A DNA stretch of 64,000 nucleotides from Bacteroidales bacterium (GTDB lineage Bacteria > Bacteroidota > Bacteroidia > Bacteroidales > UBA932), in the NCBI GenBank assembly GCA_016290415.1, contig JAEETP010000004.1, positions 18,369 to 82,368 of the forward strand, in the 5' to 3' direction. A model generated the notes under the pieces. The model worked only from the letters and a program-made list of their open reading frames with translations, had not been told where the DNA came from and ran no database searches. Each line of letters starts with the position of its first letter. The first letter of the stretch is position 1. Positions 27,599 to 36,821 of the stretch are shown here, piece by piece. The position numbers and the translations under genes were made by a program.

Positions 27599-27627
27599 TT
27601 GGATAGTATTTGTTTGGTTAAGTGAAT

Positions 27628-28368
27628 CTACTGCTGCATATTGTGGTATACGTTCTGCACGTCATCGTCCTCTTCAATCTTCTCCAGAAGCTTCTCTACA
27701 GCTGCCTGATCGTCGGGCGAAAGCTGCTTGAGATCGGTGTTGGGGAAGCGGTCGAACTTGGCGGACATAATCTCGTAGCCGTTGCTCTCGAGATACTGCT
27801 GAATCTTGTTCATCGCAGTGAACTCGCCGTATATCATAATCACCTTGGGATCGTCTTCATCTTCGCCGGTACCGTCGCGGAAAACCTCTTCTGCACCGTA
27901 GTCGATAAGCTCCAGCTCCAGCATCTCAAGATCGATGTCGTCGCGGTCCTTCACTGTGAAGACGCTCTTGCGGTCAAACATAAACTCCACGCTGCCGCTG
28001 GTGCCCAGGTTGCCGCCGAACTTGTTGAAGTAGCTGCGGATGTTGGCCACGGTGCGGTTGGTGTTGTCGGTGGCAGTCTCTACCAGGATGGCGATGCCGT
28101 GAGGGCCGTATCCTTCGTAAAGAACCTCCTTGTAATCGCCCTGGTCCTTGTCGGTGGCACGCTTGATGGCGCGCTCCACATTCTCCTTGGGCATATTCTC
28201 GCTGCGGGCCTCCTGCAGCAGCGCACGCAGACGGGGGTTGCCGGTGACATCGGCGCCGCCCTGCTTCACTGCGATGGTGATTTCCTTACCGATTTTGGTA
28301 AAGGTCTTGGCCATATGGCCCCAGCGCTTGAACTTGCGCTCTTTGCGGAATTCAAATGCTCTTCCCAT
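27628..28368 (-). CDS. yebC: YebC/PmpR-family protein
   Basis: A 246-residue cytoplasmic protein of the YebC/TACO1 family, reported as transcription regulators and as translation helpers at proline-rich stalls. Typical marks: MGRAFEFRKERKFKRWGHMA at the start, ARSENMPKENVERAIKRA, VLYEGYGPHGIAILVE and TDNTNRTVANIR. The length is normal, and the C-terminus is rich in acidic residues. It begins 5 bases after the TPR gene stop, so the two are co-transcribed. Confidence 0.93.
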   Translation of the reverse strand: MGRAFEFRKERKFKRWGHMAKTFTKIGKEITIAVKQGGADVTGNPRLRALLQEARSENMPKENVERAIKRATDKDQGDYKEVLYEGYGPHGIAILVETATDNTNRTVANIRSYFNKFGGNLGTSGSVEFMFDRKSVFTVKDRDDIDLEMLELELIDYGAEEVFRDGTGEDEDDPKVIMIYGEFTAMNKIQQYLESNGYEIMSAKFDRFPNTDLKQLSPDDQAAVEKLLEKIEEDDDVQNVYHNMQQ

Positions 28369-28373
28369 AGATA

Positions 28374-29057
28374 CTAGTTTTCTGCGTTTTCGAGACGGGA
28401 GATATACTTGTCAACCTCCATAGCTTCTACTGTGGTAGGATATTTCACCTTGATGTCATTGTAGAAACCCAGGGCTTCGTCTTTGCGGCCCAGAAGCTCG
28501 GCTGCGAGGCCGGCCTTGAGCAGGTAAGCTGCGGTGAACACGCTGCTGTTGGTCTTGATGGCAGACTTGTATGATGCAAGTGCATTCTCCATCTGGTCCA
28601 GACCGGCATAAGCGTCTCCCAGGCAGCTGAGTGCGCGTGCCTTGAGGATAGGATCCTTGCCATTGTATTTCTTCAGGTACTCTACAGCCTCTGCATAGTT
28701 CTTGAGCTGCAGCTGGCAGATGCCGGCGTCAAAATAAACGCCCTGACCTGCCTTCTTGCCGTACTGGCTGATAACGTCGGCAAAACCAAGCACGTTGCCG
28801 TCGCCGTTAAGAGCCTGCTCGTACTGCTCCATCTGGAAATAACGCTCTGCGCCTGCTGCGGCGGCCCTTGCCTCTTGCTGTGCGGGTTTGAGCACCCAGC
28901 GGTTGAGCGCCAAAAGTGCGCATACAGCGATGAGGATGATGAGCAGGATGGTGCTGAGCAGATTGCCGTTCTTCTTCAAAAACAACTCAAGTCCCGAAAC
29001 AGCTTCGCCCACGGCCTGCTGATTCTCGGGTTTGTTGTTGACTTTCTTTGTTGCCAT
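28374..29057 (-). CDS. Membrane-anchored tetratricopeptide-repeat protein
   Basis: A 227-residue protein with a cytoplasmic N-tail, one membrane helix (about 33-52, NLLSTILLIILIAVCALLAL), and a periplasmic-side or cytoplasmic helical domain of TPR units (YFQMEQYEQAL, GICQLQLKNYAEAVEYLKKY, LGDAYAGLDQMENALASYKSA, GLAAELLGRKDEALGFYNDI). It resembles the YfgM-like tetratricopeptide family common in Bacteroidales before core genes. A role in envelope protein handling is possible but not shown. It starts from a promoter divergent with recF. Confidence 0.8.
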   Translation of the reverse strand: MATKKVNNKPENQQAVGEAVSGLELFLKKNGNLLSTILLIILIAVCALLALNRWVLKPAQQEARAAAAGAERYFQMEQYEQALNGDGNVLGFADVISQYGKKAGQGVYFDAGICQLQLKNYAEAVEYLKKYNGKDPILKARALSCLGDAYAGLDQMENALASYKSAIKTNSSVFTAAYLLKAGLAAELLGRKDEALGFYNDIKVKYPTTVEAMEVDKYISRLENAEN

Positions 29058-29095
29058 TATGTTTAGATTTTAAAATTTGCGGATTTTAAAGCGTG

Positions 29096-29143
29096 CAAAA
29101 TTATAATAAAAATGCGAAACCACAATAATTATTTGTACTTTTG
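29096..29143. promoter_or_regulatory. Divergent -7 boxes for the TPR gene and recF
   Basis: CAAAATTA at 29096-29103 is TAATTTTG on the minus strand, 38 bases before the TPR gene. TACTTTTG at 29136-29143 on the plus strand lies 7 bases before the recF ATG, so the recF message would start almost at its initiation codon. Both match TAnnTTTG. Confidence 0.55.
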
Positions 29144-29150
29144 AGGCGCT

Positions 29151-30245
29151 ATGTACCTGAAGAAAATCAACATACAGAATTTCAAGAATATTGCCCGCGC
29201 AAGCATAGAGTTTTCCCCGGCGCTGAACTGCATAAGCGGCGACAACGGCGAGGGCAAGACCAACCTGTTGGACGCAATATTCTATCTCTCAATGACCAAG
29301 AGCTACTTCAGGCAAAGCGAGCAGTACACCCGCACCATAGGGGAGAAGACAATGGTGCTGAGCGGCGAATACATTGCCGGCGACGGCACCGAGTCCCTGG
29401 TGGCGGTGATGCTGGACGGCGAAGAGAAGCAGGTGCGCCTGAACAAGAAAAACTACACCAAATTCTCCGACCATATAGGGCAATACCCCATAGTGATGAT
29501 TTCTCCCTCCGACACCTCGCTTATAAACGAAAGTGCCGAGGCCCGGCGGCGTTTTATGAATATGATGCTCTCCCAGACCGACCGGGAGTATATGCGCGCC
29601 CTGCAGAGCTACAACAAGCTGCTGCTCTACCGCAACCGGCTGTTCAAAGAAGACAATGTAAACGCCGACCTGCTGGACACCATCACCATAAAAATGGCCC
29701 CTTTTGCCACTTATATATATGAAAAGCGCAAGGCTTTGTGCGAAGGGCTGCAAGAGCTGGCGGCGGAGTATTACCGGCGCCTGTCAGACGGCAAGGAGGC
29801 CATCTCGCTGGGCTATCAGTCAGACCTGCAGAAGGCGACTCTTGAAGAGCTGATGGCCCGCAATCTGGAGCGCGACCGCATCTTGAAATTCACCGGCTCC
29901 GGCCCTCAGCGGGACGATATCATCTTCAAGATGAACGACTGTCCCATAAAGAGTTGCGGCAGCCAGGGCCAGCAGAAAACCTTTGTCCTGGCGGTCAAGC
30001 TGGCGCAGTTTGTGATGATGCGCCGCCACTACGGCTTTGCCCCGATACTGCTGCTGGACGATGTGTTTGACAAGCTGGACAGCGGCAGGGTGGAGTTCTT
30101 GCTTAAGACTGTTGCCAGCGAAGACTTTGGCCAGATATTCGTGACCGACTGCAACAAGGTCCGCCTGAAAAGCATAGTGGCCGGGATGGATGTTGACTCC
30201 CGGATGTTCACCGTGAAAAATGGCGTTTTTGCCGCCGACAACTAG
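29151..30245 (+). CDS. recF: DNA replication and repair protein RecF
   Basis: A 364-residue SMC-like ATPase that loads RecA at gaps with RecO and RecR. Walker A is GDNGEGKTN (about residues 30-38), the signature-like region has GSGPQRDDI and GSQGQQKTF, and Walker B is LLLDDVFDKLDS. Full length. It begins the plus-strand core block and is followed after 3 bases by a DUF721 protein, an arrangement common in Bacteroidales. Confidence 0.95.
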   Translation: MYLKKINIQNFKNIARASIEFSPALNCISGDNGEGKTNLLDAIFYLSMTKSYFRQSEQYTRTIGEKTMVLSGEYIAGDGTESLVAVMLDGEEKQVRLNKKNYTKFSDHIGQYPIVMISPSDTSLINESAEARRRFMNMMLSQTDREYMRALQSYNKLLLYRNRLFKEDNVNADLLDTITIKMAPFATYIYEKRKALCEGLQELAAEYYRRLSDGKEAISLGYQSDLQKATLEELMARNLERDRILKFTGSGPQRDDIIFKMNDCPIKSCGSQGQQKTFVLAVKLAQFVMMRRHYGFAPILLLDDVFDKLDSGRVEFLLKTVASEDFGQIFVTDCNKVRLKSIVAGMDVDSRMFTVKNGVFAADN

Positions 30246-30248
30246 TCT

Positions 30249-30539
30249 ATGGACCGCAAGAAATCAGCCACTATAGGAGAAGTGCTGGAGCGCTACCTGG
30301 CCGACAGTCCTTTGGCCGACGGGTTGCGCTTTTCCCGCGTGTGCCAGGCCTGGAACGATGTCGTGGGGCCTTCTGTAGCCTCTATGAGCTCCGGCCAGAA
30401 GTTCTCTGCCGGCGTGTTCACCGTGCGCCTGGGCAGCAGCGTGCTGCGTATGCAGCTCCAGATGAGTGTAGAGGACATCCGCGCCCGTATGAACAAGATC
30501 CTGGGCGACAGAACCGTGCAGAAAATCAATCTCAGATAA
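30249..30539 (+). CDS. DUF721 / DciA-like protein
   Basis: A 96-residue protein of the DUF721 family (DciA-related). DciA loads the replicative helicase where DnaC is absent, and the family carries a small KH-like nucleic-acid-binding domain. Seen here: VLERYLADSPLADGLRF near the start, CQAWNDVVGPSVA and the ending LGDRTVQKINLR. Its place directly after recF and its length fit the family. Its stop overlaps the next start (TAATG). Confidence 0.85.
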   Translation: MDRKKSATIGEVLERYLADSPLADGLRFSRVCQAWNDVVGPSVASMSSGQKFSAGVFTVRLGSSVLRMQLQMSVEDIRARMNKILGDRTVQKINLR

Positions 30540-31507
30540 TGCTTCATAAAATAGTTATAGACGCCGCGGTGCCCTACATCAAGGGCGTGTTTGAGCCGTA
30601 TTTCCAGCAGGTGGAATATGTCCCCGGCGCAGCCATCGATGCCGATATGGCCAGGGATGCCGACGCCCTGGTGATCCGCACCCGCACCAAGTGCAACGCC
30701 GCCCTGCTGGAAGGCTCGGCCGTGAAAGTGATCGCCACCGCCACTATTGGCCTGGACCACATCGATACCGATTGGTGCAAAGAACACGGCATAGCCGCCT
30801 TCAATGCCCCCGGCTGCAATGCCGACGGCGTGATGGAATATGTCTTTGCGGCGCTTAACGTATTTGCCAGGAAAATGCCCCTGGAAGGCGCCACGCTGGG
30901 CGTGATTGGGGTAGGGCAGGTTGGCCACAGGGTGGCCGATATGGGCCGAAAACGCGGCTTCCGGGTGCTGGAAAATGACCCTCCGCTGCAGGCGGCCGGC
31001 ACATCCAGGCAACTGGTGGACCTGGACACCCTGCTTCGCGAGAGCGATATAGTAACCATCCATATCCCGCTTTGGGCAGAAAACCGCGACTTTGCAAACG
31101 CCGCATTCTTTGAAAAGATGAAGCCCGGCGCCATATTCATCAACGCCTCCCGCGGCGGCATAGTGGACGAAGCAGCCCTGCTGGCGCACCGCGACAAACT
31201 CTCCGCCCTGGCCATAGACGTCTGGAAAGGCGAGCCCAATATAAATCCGGCGCTGCTGGCCGCCGCCGACATCGCAACTCCGCACATTGCCGGCTACACG
31301 ATTGTGGGCAAGATAAACGGCACTGTCGCTTCCGTTCGCAACGTGGCCCGCACTCTGGGCATAAAAGAGCTGGAAAACTTCTCGATACAACATAGTTACA
31401 AACCTTATAACATAGAAGGTTATGACATCTTGGCCGACGATGCAGCACTGCGCGCCGACCCCTCTGCCTTCGAGAGCCTTCGCAACCACTACAATCTGCG
31501 CGGATAG
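30539..31507 (+). CDS. pdxB: 4-phosphoerythronate dehydrogenase
   Basis: A 322-residue NAD-dependent 2-hydroxyacid dehydrogenase of the PdxB type, for pyridoxal 5'-phosphate synthesis from erythrose 4-phosphate. Seen: ATATIGLDHIDTDWCKEHGI, the NAD-binding GVIGVGQVGHRVADMGRKRG, NASRGGIVDE, and the His-bearing ATPHIAGYT near the end. The start is the ATG at 30539, which shares one base with the DUF721 stop codon (TAATG coupling). An upstream in-frame extension to 30341 lies inside DUF721. The full C-terminal PdxB dimerisation domain of Proteobacteria is shorter here, as is usual in this phylum. Confidence 0.88.
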   Translation: MLHKIVIDAAVPYIKGVFEPYFQQVEYVPGAAIDADMARDADALVIRTRTKCNAALLEGSAVKVIATATIGLDHIDTDWCKEHGIAAFNAPGCNADGVMEYVFAALNVFARKMPLEGATLGVIGVGQVGHRVADMGRKRGFRVLENDPPLQAAGTSRQLVDLDTLLRESDIVTIHIPLWAENRDFANAAFFEKMKPGAIFINASRGGIVDEAALLAHRDKLSALAIDVWKGEPNINPALLAAADIATPHIAGYTIVGKINGTVASVRNVARTLGIKELENFSIQHSYKPYNIEGYDILADDAALRADPSAFESLRNHYNLRG

Positions 31508-31559
31508 TGTAATATGATTTTTTGATTATCTTCGCAGGTTGATTATACCCTTCACAGCG

Positions 31560-32720
31560 ATGATTACCAATAAGGCCATAGAGGCTTTCAGGCAGATAGA
31601 GACTCCGTTTTATTATTACGATATGGCGCTGCTGCAGCAGACACTGCAGGAGTGCAGCAAGCAGGCCGGTCTATACGGCTTCCAGGTGCACTATGCCATA
31701 AAGGCCAACGACGACCCCCGCATACTGGCTATGGTGCGTGATTACGGCTTTGGCGTGGACTGCGTCAGCGGCGGCGAAGTGAAACTGGCCCTTGATGCCG
31801 GCTTCGCCGCAGAGAAGATAGTTTTTGCCGGCGTAGGCAAAACCGACCGCGAAATCAACCTTGCGCTGGATGCCGGCATCGGCTGCTTCAACGTGGAGTC
31901 CATCCCCGAGCTGGAGGTCATCGATGCCCTGGCCCGCGCCAAGGGCGTGCAGGCCCCCGTCTGCATCCGTGTGAATCCCGACATAGACGCCCACACCCAC
32001 CGCTACATCACCACCGGCCTTGAAGAGAACAAGTTCGGCATCAGCGCCTGGGCCTTTGACGAGCTGGTGGCCGCCCTGCGCGCCGCAACCAACATCGCCT
32101 TCAAGGGCCTGCACTTGCACATCGGCTCGCAAATCACCATTATGGAGCCGTTTAAGCTGGAGTGCAAGCGTGCGCTGGAAATCGTGGCCAAGTTCCGCGA
32201 AGCGGGCTTCGAAGTCACCGACCTGAATCTGGGAGGCGGCCTGGGCGTGGACTACGACTACCCGTCGCTGAATCCCGTGGCGCCTTTCGAGGCCTGGTTC
32301 GGCACTGTGGCAGAAAACCTGCCCGTTGGCCACGGTCAGACAGTGCACTTTGAACCCGGACGCGCCCTGGTGGCCCAGTGCGGCCACCTGATTTCCCGCG
32401 CGGTGTTTGTAAAGAAGGGCAAAGAACGCAAGTTCGTGATACTTGACGCCGGTATGAACGACCTCATAAGGCCGGCCCTCTACGGCGCAAGGCACTATGT
32501 AGAGAACCTCACGTCCCGCGGCGGAAAGCTCCGCTACGACGTCGTGGGACCCATCTGCGAGAGCTCCGACACCTGGGGAGAAGGGCTGCTGCTGCCCGCC
32601 ACCAGCCGCGGCGACCTGTTTGCCATATGCACCGCCGGCGCCTATGGTCAGGTTATGAGCATGCGCTACAACCAGCGCCCCTTTGCCAAGGCATATTATT
32701 CTGATGAAATATTGAAATAA
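31560..32720 (+). CDS. lysA: Diaminopimelate decarboxylase
   Basis: A 386-residue PLP enzyme that makes L-lysine from meso-diaminopimelate. The PLP lysine lies in HYAIKANDDP; other marks are VCIRVNPDIDAHTHRYITTG, HLHIGSQI, the Gly-rich NLGGGLGVDY, EPGRALVAQ and the substrate-side CESSDTWGEG. I use the ATG at 31560; an in-frame TTG at 31539 sits closer to a degenerate -7 box (TATCTTCG). It lies 52 bases after pdxB and 3 bases before ffh. Confidence 0.93.
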   Translation: MITNKAIEAFRQIETPFYYYDMALLQQTLQECSKQAGLYGFQVHYAIKANDDPRILAMVRDYGFGVDCVSGGEVKLALDAGFAAEKIVFAGVGKTDREINLALDAGIGCFNVESIPELEVIDALARAKGVQAPVCIRVNPDIDAHTHRYITTGLEENKFGISAWAFDELVAALRAATNIAFKGLHLHIGSQITIMEPFKLECKRALEIVAKFREAGFEVTDLNLGGGLGVDYDYPSLNPVAPFEAWFGTVAENLPVGHGQTVHFEPGRALVAQCGHLISRAVFVKKGKERKFVILDAGMNDLIRPALYGARHYVENLTSRGGKLRYDVVGPICESSDTWGEGLLLPATSRGDLFAICTAGAYGQVMSMRYNQRPFAKAYYSDEILK

Positions 32721-32723
32721 GAT

Positions 32724-34049
32724 ATGTTTGAGAACTTAACAGACAGATTAGAGAGATCGTTTAAACTTATAAAAGGCCAGGGCCGCATCACCGAAGTCAA
32801 CATCTCGGAGACCCTGAAAGAAGTGCGCCGCGCCCTGCTGGACGCCGACGTCAGCTACAAAACCGCAAAAACATTCTGCGACACCGTAAAGCAGAAAGCA
32901 ATAGGCCAGAACATCCTGATTGCCGTAAAGCCCGAGCAGATGATGGTCAAGATCGTTCACGACGAACTTGCCGAGCTTATGGGCAGCGAGCATTCCGAGA
33001 TCAACGTCAAGGGCAACCCCGGCACTGTGCTGGTGGCCGGCCTCAACGGTTCCGGTAAAACCACCTTCACCGGCAAGCTGGCCCTCTGGCTCAAGAGCAA
33101 GAAGGGTATGAAAGTGCTGGTGGCCGCGTGCGACACCTTCCGCCCCGCCGCCATAGAACAGTTAAAGACCCTCTGCGGCCAGGTCCAGGTGGAATGTTAC
33201 AGCGAAGACGGCGTCAAAGACCCCATCCAGATAGCCCAGAACGCCATTTCCAAGGCCCGCCGCGAAGGCTACAGCGTGGTGGTTATAGATACCGCCGGCC
33301 GCCTGGCAGTGGATGAAGAGCTGATGAACGAAATCTCTGCCCTGCACCAGGCCGTGAAGCCCACCGAGACACTGTTCGTGGTGGATGCGATGACCGGTCA
33401 GGACGCTGTGGAAACCGCCAAGGCCTTCAACGACCGCCTGAACTTTGACGGAGTGGTCCTCACCAAGATGGACGGCGACACCCGCGGCGGTGCTGCCCTC
33501 TCTATCAAGGCGGTGGTGGACAAACCCATCAAATTCATCTCCAACGGAGAGAAGATGGAGGCGCTGGACATATTCTACCCCAAGCGCATCGCCGACCGAA
33601 TCCTGGGTATGGGCGACGTCGTTTCCCTGGTAGAAAAGGCTCAGGAGCAGTACGACGAAGAGGAGGCCCGCAAGCTGCATAAGAAACTGGCCAAGAACCA
33701 GTTCACCCTCTGGGACTTCTACGGTCAGATACAGCAGATAAAGAAGATGGGCAACATCAAGGACCTGGCGTCTATGCTGCCCGGCGTGGGCAAGGCCCTC
33801 AAAGACGTGGACATAGACAACGACAGCTTCAAGAGCATAGAGGCTATGATTCTCTCTATGACGCCCTACGAGCGTGAGAATCCCGACCAGATCAACGGCA
33901 GCCGCCGCAAGCGCATAGCAGCGGGCAGCGGTGTCACCGTGGTGGATGTCAACCGCCTGCTGAAGCAGTTCGAAGGCACCCGCCGCGTTATGAAAAACTT
34001 TGCCGGAGGCAGCAACATCGCCGGCAGTATGATGAGAAAACGCAGATAA
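32724..34049 (+). CDS. ffh: Signal recognition particle protein Ffh
   Basis: A 441-residue SRP GTPase that brings signal-sequence-bearing ribosomes to the membrane with 4.5S RNA and FtsY. N domain about 1-90; G domain with G1 GLNGSGKTT, DTFRPAAIEQL, G3 DTAGRL, TKMDGDTRGG; then a methionine-rich M domain from about 300 to the end (KKMGNIKDLASMLPGVG, NGSRRKRIAAGSG). Full length. No 4.5S RNA gene was recognised beside it. Confidence 0.96.
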   Translation: MFENLTDRLERSFKLIKGQGRITEVNISETLKEVRRALLDADVSYKTAKTFCDTVKQKAIGQNILIAVKPEQMMVKIVHDELAELMGSEHSEINVKGNPGTVLVAGLNGSGKTTFTGKLALWLKSKKGMKVLVAACDTFRPAAIEQLKTLCGQVQVECYSEDGVKDPIQIAQNAISKARREGYSVVVIDTAGRLAVDEELMNEISALHQAVKPTETLFVVDAMTGQDAVETAKAFNDRLNFDGVVLTKMDGDTRGGAALSIKAVVDKPIKFISNGEKMEALDIFYPKRIADRILGMGDVVSLVEKAQEQYDEEEARKLHKKLAKNQFTLWDFYGQIQQIKKMGNIKDLASMLPGVGKALKDVDIDNDSFKSIEAMILSMTPYERENPDQINGSRRKRIAAGSGVTVVDVNRLLKQFEGTRRVMKNFAGGSNIAGSMMRKRR

Positions 34050-34052
34050 ACT

Positions 34053-34928
34053 ATGATACTTTTAGACGGAAAAGCCACTGCCGCCGCCATCAAGGCGCAG
34101 ATTGCGGCAGAAGTTGAACAGATGGTCGCATCCGGGCGCAAGCGTCCGCACCTGACCGCCATCCTGGTGGGCGAAGACGGCGCCAGCAAGACCTACGTGG
34201 CCAATAAAGAGAAGGCCTGCGCGGCCGCCGGATTTACCTCCGAAGTGGTGAGAATGCCCGCAGACACCACCGAAGAGCGCCTTCTGCAAGAGGTGGCCCG
34301 CCTTAACGCCGACCCCGACGTGGACGGCTTCATAGTGCAGCTGCCGCTCCCCAAACATATCAACGAGAGCCGCGTGATAGAGGCCATTGACCCCCGCAAA
34401 GATGTGGACGGTTTCCATCCCGAAAACGTGGGCCGGATGGTGCTCGGGTTGGACAGTTTCGTTTCTGCAACTCCCTATGGCATAGTGGCTTTGCTGGATC
34501 ATTACGGCATTGAGACCAAGGGCAAGCACTGCGTGGTGCTGGGCCGCAGCAACATAGTGGGCCGCCCCATTGCCAATTTGCTTAGCCAGAAAGCGCAGCC
34601 GGGCGACTGCACGGTGACCATCTGCCACAGCCGCACCAAAGACATCGCCGCCTACACCCGCGAGGCCGACATCATAATCGCCGCGCTGGGCGTGCCCGAA
34701 TTCCTGAAGGGCGATATGGTGAAGGATGGCGTAGTGGTTGTGGACGTGGGCATTACCCGCGTGGCCGACAGTTCCGAGAAGGGGTATCACCTGGTGGGTG
34801 ACGTCGCCTTTGATGAAGTTGCCCCCAAGGCATCTTACATCACTCCCGTCCCCGGCGGCGTGGGTCCTATGACCATCGTGTCGCTCCTAAAGAATACTTT
34901 GAAGGCCGCGTCCTCCGCTGCGCGTTAA
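34053..34928 (+). CDS. folD: Methylenetetrahydrofolate dehydrogenase / cyclohydrolase
   Basis: A 291-residue bifunctional one-carbon enzyme that oxidises methylene-THF and hydrolyses methenyl-THF. The catalytic lysine lies in [11 protein letters not shown], followed by [10 protein letters not shown], the NADP-binding [14 protein letters not shown] and the C-terminal [16 protein letters not shown]. Last gene of the plus-strand core block recF-DUF721-pdxB-lysA-ffh-folD, and followed by a large hairpin. Confidence 0.95.
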   Translation: MILLDGKATAAAIKAQIAAEVEQMVASGRKRPHLTAILVGEDGASKTYVANKEKACAAAGFTSEVVRMPADTTEERLLQEVARLNADPDVDGFIVQLPLPKHINESRVIEAIDPRKDVDGFHPENVGRMVLGLDSFVSATPYGIVALLDHYGIETKGKHCVVLGRSNIVGRPIANLLSQKAQPGDCTVTICHSRTKDIAAYTREADIIIAALGVPEFLKGDMVKDGVVVVDVGITRVADSSEKGYHLVGDVAFDEVAPKASYITPVPGGVGPMTIVSLLKNTLKAASSAAR

Positions 34929-35007
34929 AAACAAGCTTTGCTCCGGGCCAGTCGGCTCGTCGCGCCTGTTCCCTACGCAAACTTGTTTTTCCGCTTGCTC
35001 CGGAAGC
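34925..35007. terminator. Convergent terminator between folD and licD
   Basis: AAAAACAAGCTTTG (from 34925) pairs with CAAACTTGTTTTT (to 34988) with one bulge, ending in a T-run on the plus strand and an A-run at its start, so it serves both strands. A second small hairpin, CCGCTT-GCTCCGG-AAGCGG (34989-35007), follows towards licD. Confidence 0.6.
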
Positions 35008-35018
35008 GGCGTCTCGGA

Positions 35019-35819
35019 TTAATCGTAGACTTCTATGGGGCAGTAATGACCGCCACGCTCGTTTTCGGGCGGTAGCGTCATATAATCACCGAACATCTTC
35101 TCCAGATACCTGTCCGGATGCGCGGGCCCGGAGAACATCTTCCCTTCGAACTCAATATCCTTGCACGGGAAAATATCACTTATGCACCTTGGCGAGGGGA
35201 AGTGGGTATAGTAGCGGCTCATAACATCGCTTTTAATGATAGCCGCGTGCAGACGCGCTATGCTGGTCATAAGCCATACGAACGGCCACAGGATATATGC
35301 CGCCGCCTTTACCAGAACCCGCCGCAGAGCAGATTTATACGCCACTTTGCCGTAGTTATGCATCTCGCGTGAAACCCGGCGATAGAAAAAGCAGATAAAC
35401 TTCTTGACTCTCATAGAGGGGACTCGCTCTACCAGAATTACATCCAGAAAAAGCCCCCGGTACTTCTGGCATCGCGATTCGGGCTGGTCAAAGAGCGAGT
35501 GAAGGTCGCGGATGCGGGGCGACATCTCAAAATGATTGGGGTCGGTGGTCCAGTCCTGATAGGCCAGATCGGGCGGGAGAGAGGCCAATGCAGCGGCCTT
35601 GAATCGCTTGTAATCCTTCTTGAGGATGCAGATGTCCATATCGTCGTCCCAGGGGATAAAGCCTTTGTGACGTACGGCCCCGAGAAGGGTACCGGCATCC
35701 AGCCAGTAATCTATGCCCTCGCGGCGGCATATCTTGTCCACCTCCTCCAGGATGTGGAGCATCCTGAGCTGCGCCTTGCGCAGGGTAGAACCTTCTGGGT
35801 TATACTGATTCATTGGCAT
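35019..35819 (-). CDS. LicD-family phosphotransferase
   Basis: A 266-residue protein of the LicD family. These enzymes transfer phosphocholine or related phospho-groups onto cell-surface glycans; nucleotidyltransferase-fold members like this one act on the cytoplasmic side. Seen: YWLDAGTLLGAVRHKGFIPW followed by DDDMDICIL, the metal-binding acidic cluster, and a middle hydrophobic stretch (VKAAAYILWPFVWLMTSIA). It is third in a run with the LicC/aminotransferase fusion and an opine-dehydrogenase-like enzyme. Its start overlaps the preceding gene by 20 bases, so the three work together, probably making and attaching a phospho-amine head-group. Confidence 0.82.
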   Translation of the reverse strand: MPMNQYNPEGSTLRKAQLRMLHILEEVDKICRREGIDYWLDAGTLLGAVRHKGFIPWDDDMDICILKKDYKRFKAAALASLPPDLAYQDWTTDPNHFEMSPRIRDLHSLFDQPESRCQKYRGLFLDVILVERVPSMRVKKFICFFYRRVSREMHNYGKVAYKSALRRVLVKAAAYILWPFVWLMTSIARLHAAIIKSDVMSRYYTHFPSPRCISDIFPCKDIEFEGKMFSGPAHPDRYLEKMFGDYMTLPPENERGGHYCPIEVYD

Positions 35820-36819
35820 TGGTGTTCAATAGTCCCATTCCCCAGTTATAGACAGTGTCAATCGTGGGGGCATTAATTGAATACTTGTCGTTCAGGAGCT
35901 TGATGTAGTGCAGCCCGCAGGGGAAATCTTCTGTGAAATATCTGCTCTGAAAGTCGGGAATCCAAGTGCCGTCGGCGGTCTGCTTCATAGGCGAGAGAAT
36001 GTCCCTGAAGGCGGTAATGCTCTGCAACTTGCGTGTCAAAGAGGACGCATCCCGCGACTGATAATAGTCCAGCAGGGTGGGGATATGCTCCCTTGAAACA
36101 TTCAGCTTATCCAGCAGCAGAGACAGCTCGCTATCCATTGCCATAATAATGCGCGAAGCCTCTAGTGTCCATTCCCGGTAGAAGTAAACGTTATGATCCC
36201 AAGCGCCTTTGCTGCCGGGGCCGAACATAGAATACAGCCTTCCGGTGTGGAGTATGGGGTTGCTGTTGCTGATGGCTGCCTCCAGATAGCTGTCCAGAAG
36301 GGTCGTGGGCGTATCCCACAGGCGCTCGAACACAAGCCTTAGACCCTCCGGGTCATTGATATTCACTGTTGCCAGTGCCAGTTGCTTTTTGTACCCCAGA
36401 AGAAGTGCCGAATGTCCATATTGCTCTGTACGGGCAATGAAAGGCACCCTCTGGAAACCGAACAGTGGCTGGCCGGGCAAAATCTCCATAGCCTCAAAGA
36501 AAAAGCCGGAACTGGATACGATGGAGCCCACGGGCGTGTTGCCCACAAAAGGCTTGATCTTTTCCAGTGTCGGCCTTATAGCAAAGCCCGGCAGGCACAG
36601 CAGCACCAGGTCCGAGCCGGGGATCACCTCTTGGGCAGAAGAACTGACCCTATCAAGACGGCCGCGGTATTGCTTCCCGTCCGGGTCGGTGGCAACAACC
36701 TCACCGGCCCAGAGGTCCGGTTTGCGGGAGAGCAGACTCACGCTCACACCTTCGCGCGAAGGGAGAACCGCCGCGCAAACGTGCCCCAGGGAACCGCTGC
36801 CGCAAATGCAAACCTTCAT
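35800..36819 (-). CDS. NAD(P)-dependent dehydrogenase, opine-dehydrogenase-like
   Basis: A 339-residue two-domain oxidoreductase. The N-terminus MKVCICGSGSLGHVCAAVL is a dinucleotide-binding GxGxxG fold. The C-terminal helical half (AISNSNPILHTGRLYSMFGPG, then NVYFYREWTLEASRIIMAMD) looks like the NAD/NADP octopine/nopaline dehydrogenase family, which reductively join an amine to a keto acid or act on secondary alcohols. Here it could build or reduce the moiety that the LicC/aminotransferase fusion activates. The substrate is unknown. It lies 2 bases after the fusion gene and overlaps licD. Confidence 0.7.
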   Translation of the reverse strand: MKVCICGSGSLGHVCAAVLPSREGVSVSLLSRKPDLWAGEVVATDPDGKQYRGRLDRVSSSAQEVIPGSDLVLLCLPGFAIRPTLEKIKPFVGNTPVGSIVSSSGFFFEAMEILPGQPLFGFQRVPFIARTEQYGHSALLLGYKKQLALATVNINDPEGLRLVFERLWDTPTTLLDSYLEAAISNSNPILHTGRLYSMFGPGSKGAWDHNVYFYREWTLEASRIIMAMDSELSLLLDKLNVSREHIPTLLDYYQSRDASSLTRKLQSITAFRDILSPMKQTADGTWIPDFQSRYFTEDFPCGLHYIKLLNDKYSINAPTIDTVYNWGMGLLNTNANESV

Positions 36820-36821
36820 AA

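Noticed and set aside
30293..31489. 398-codon minus-strand frame
   Set aside because: Antisense shadow of DUF721 and pdxB.
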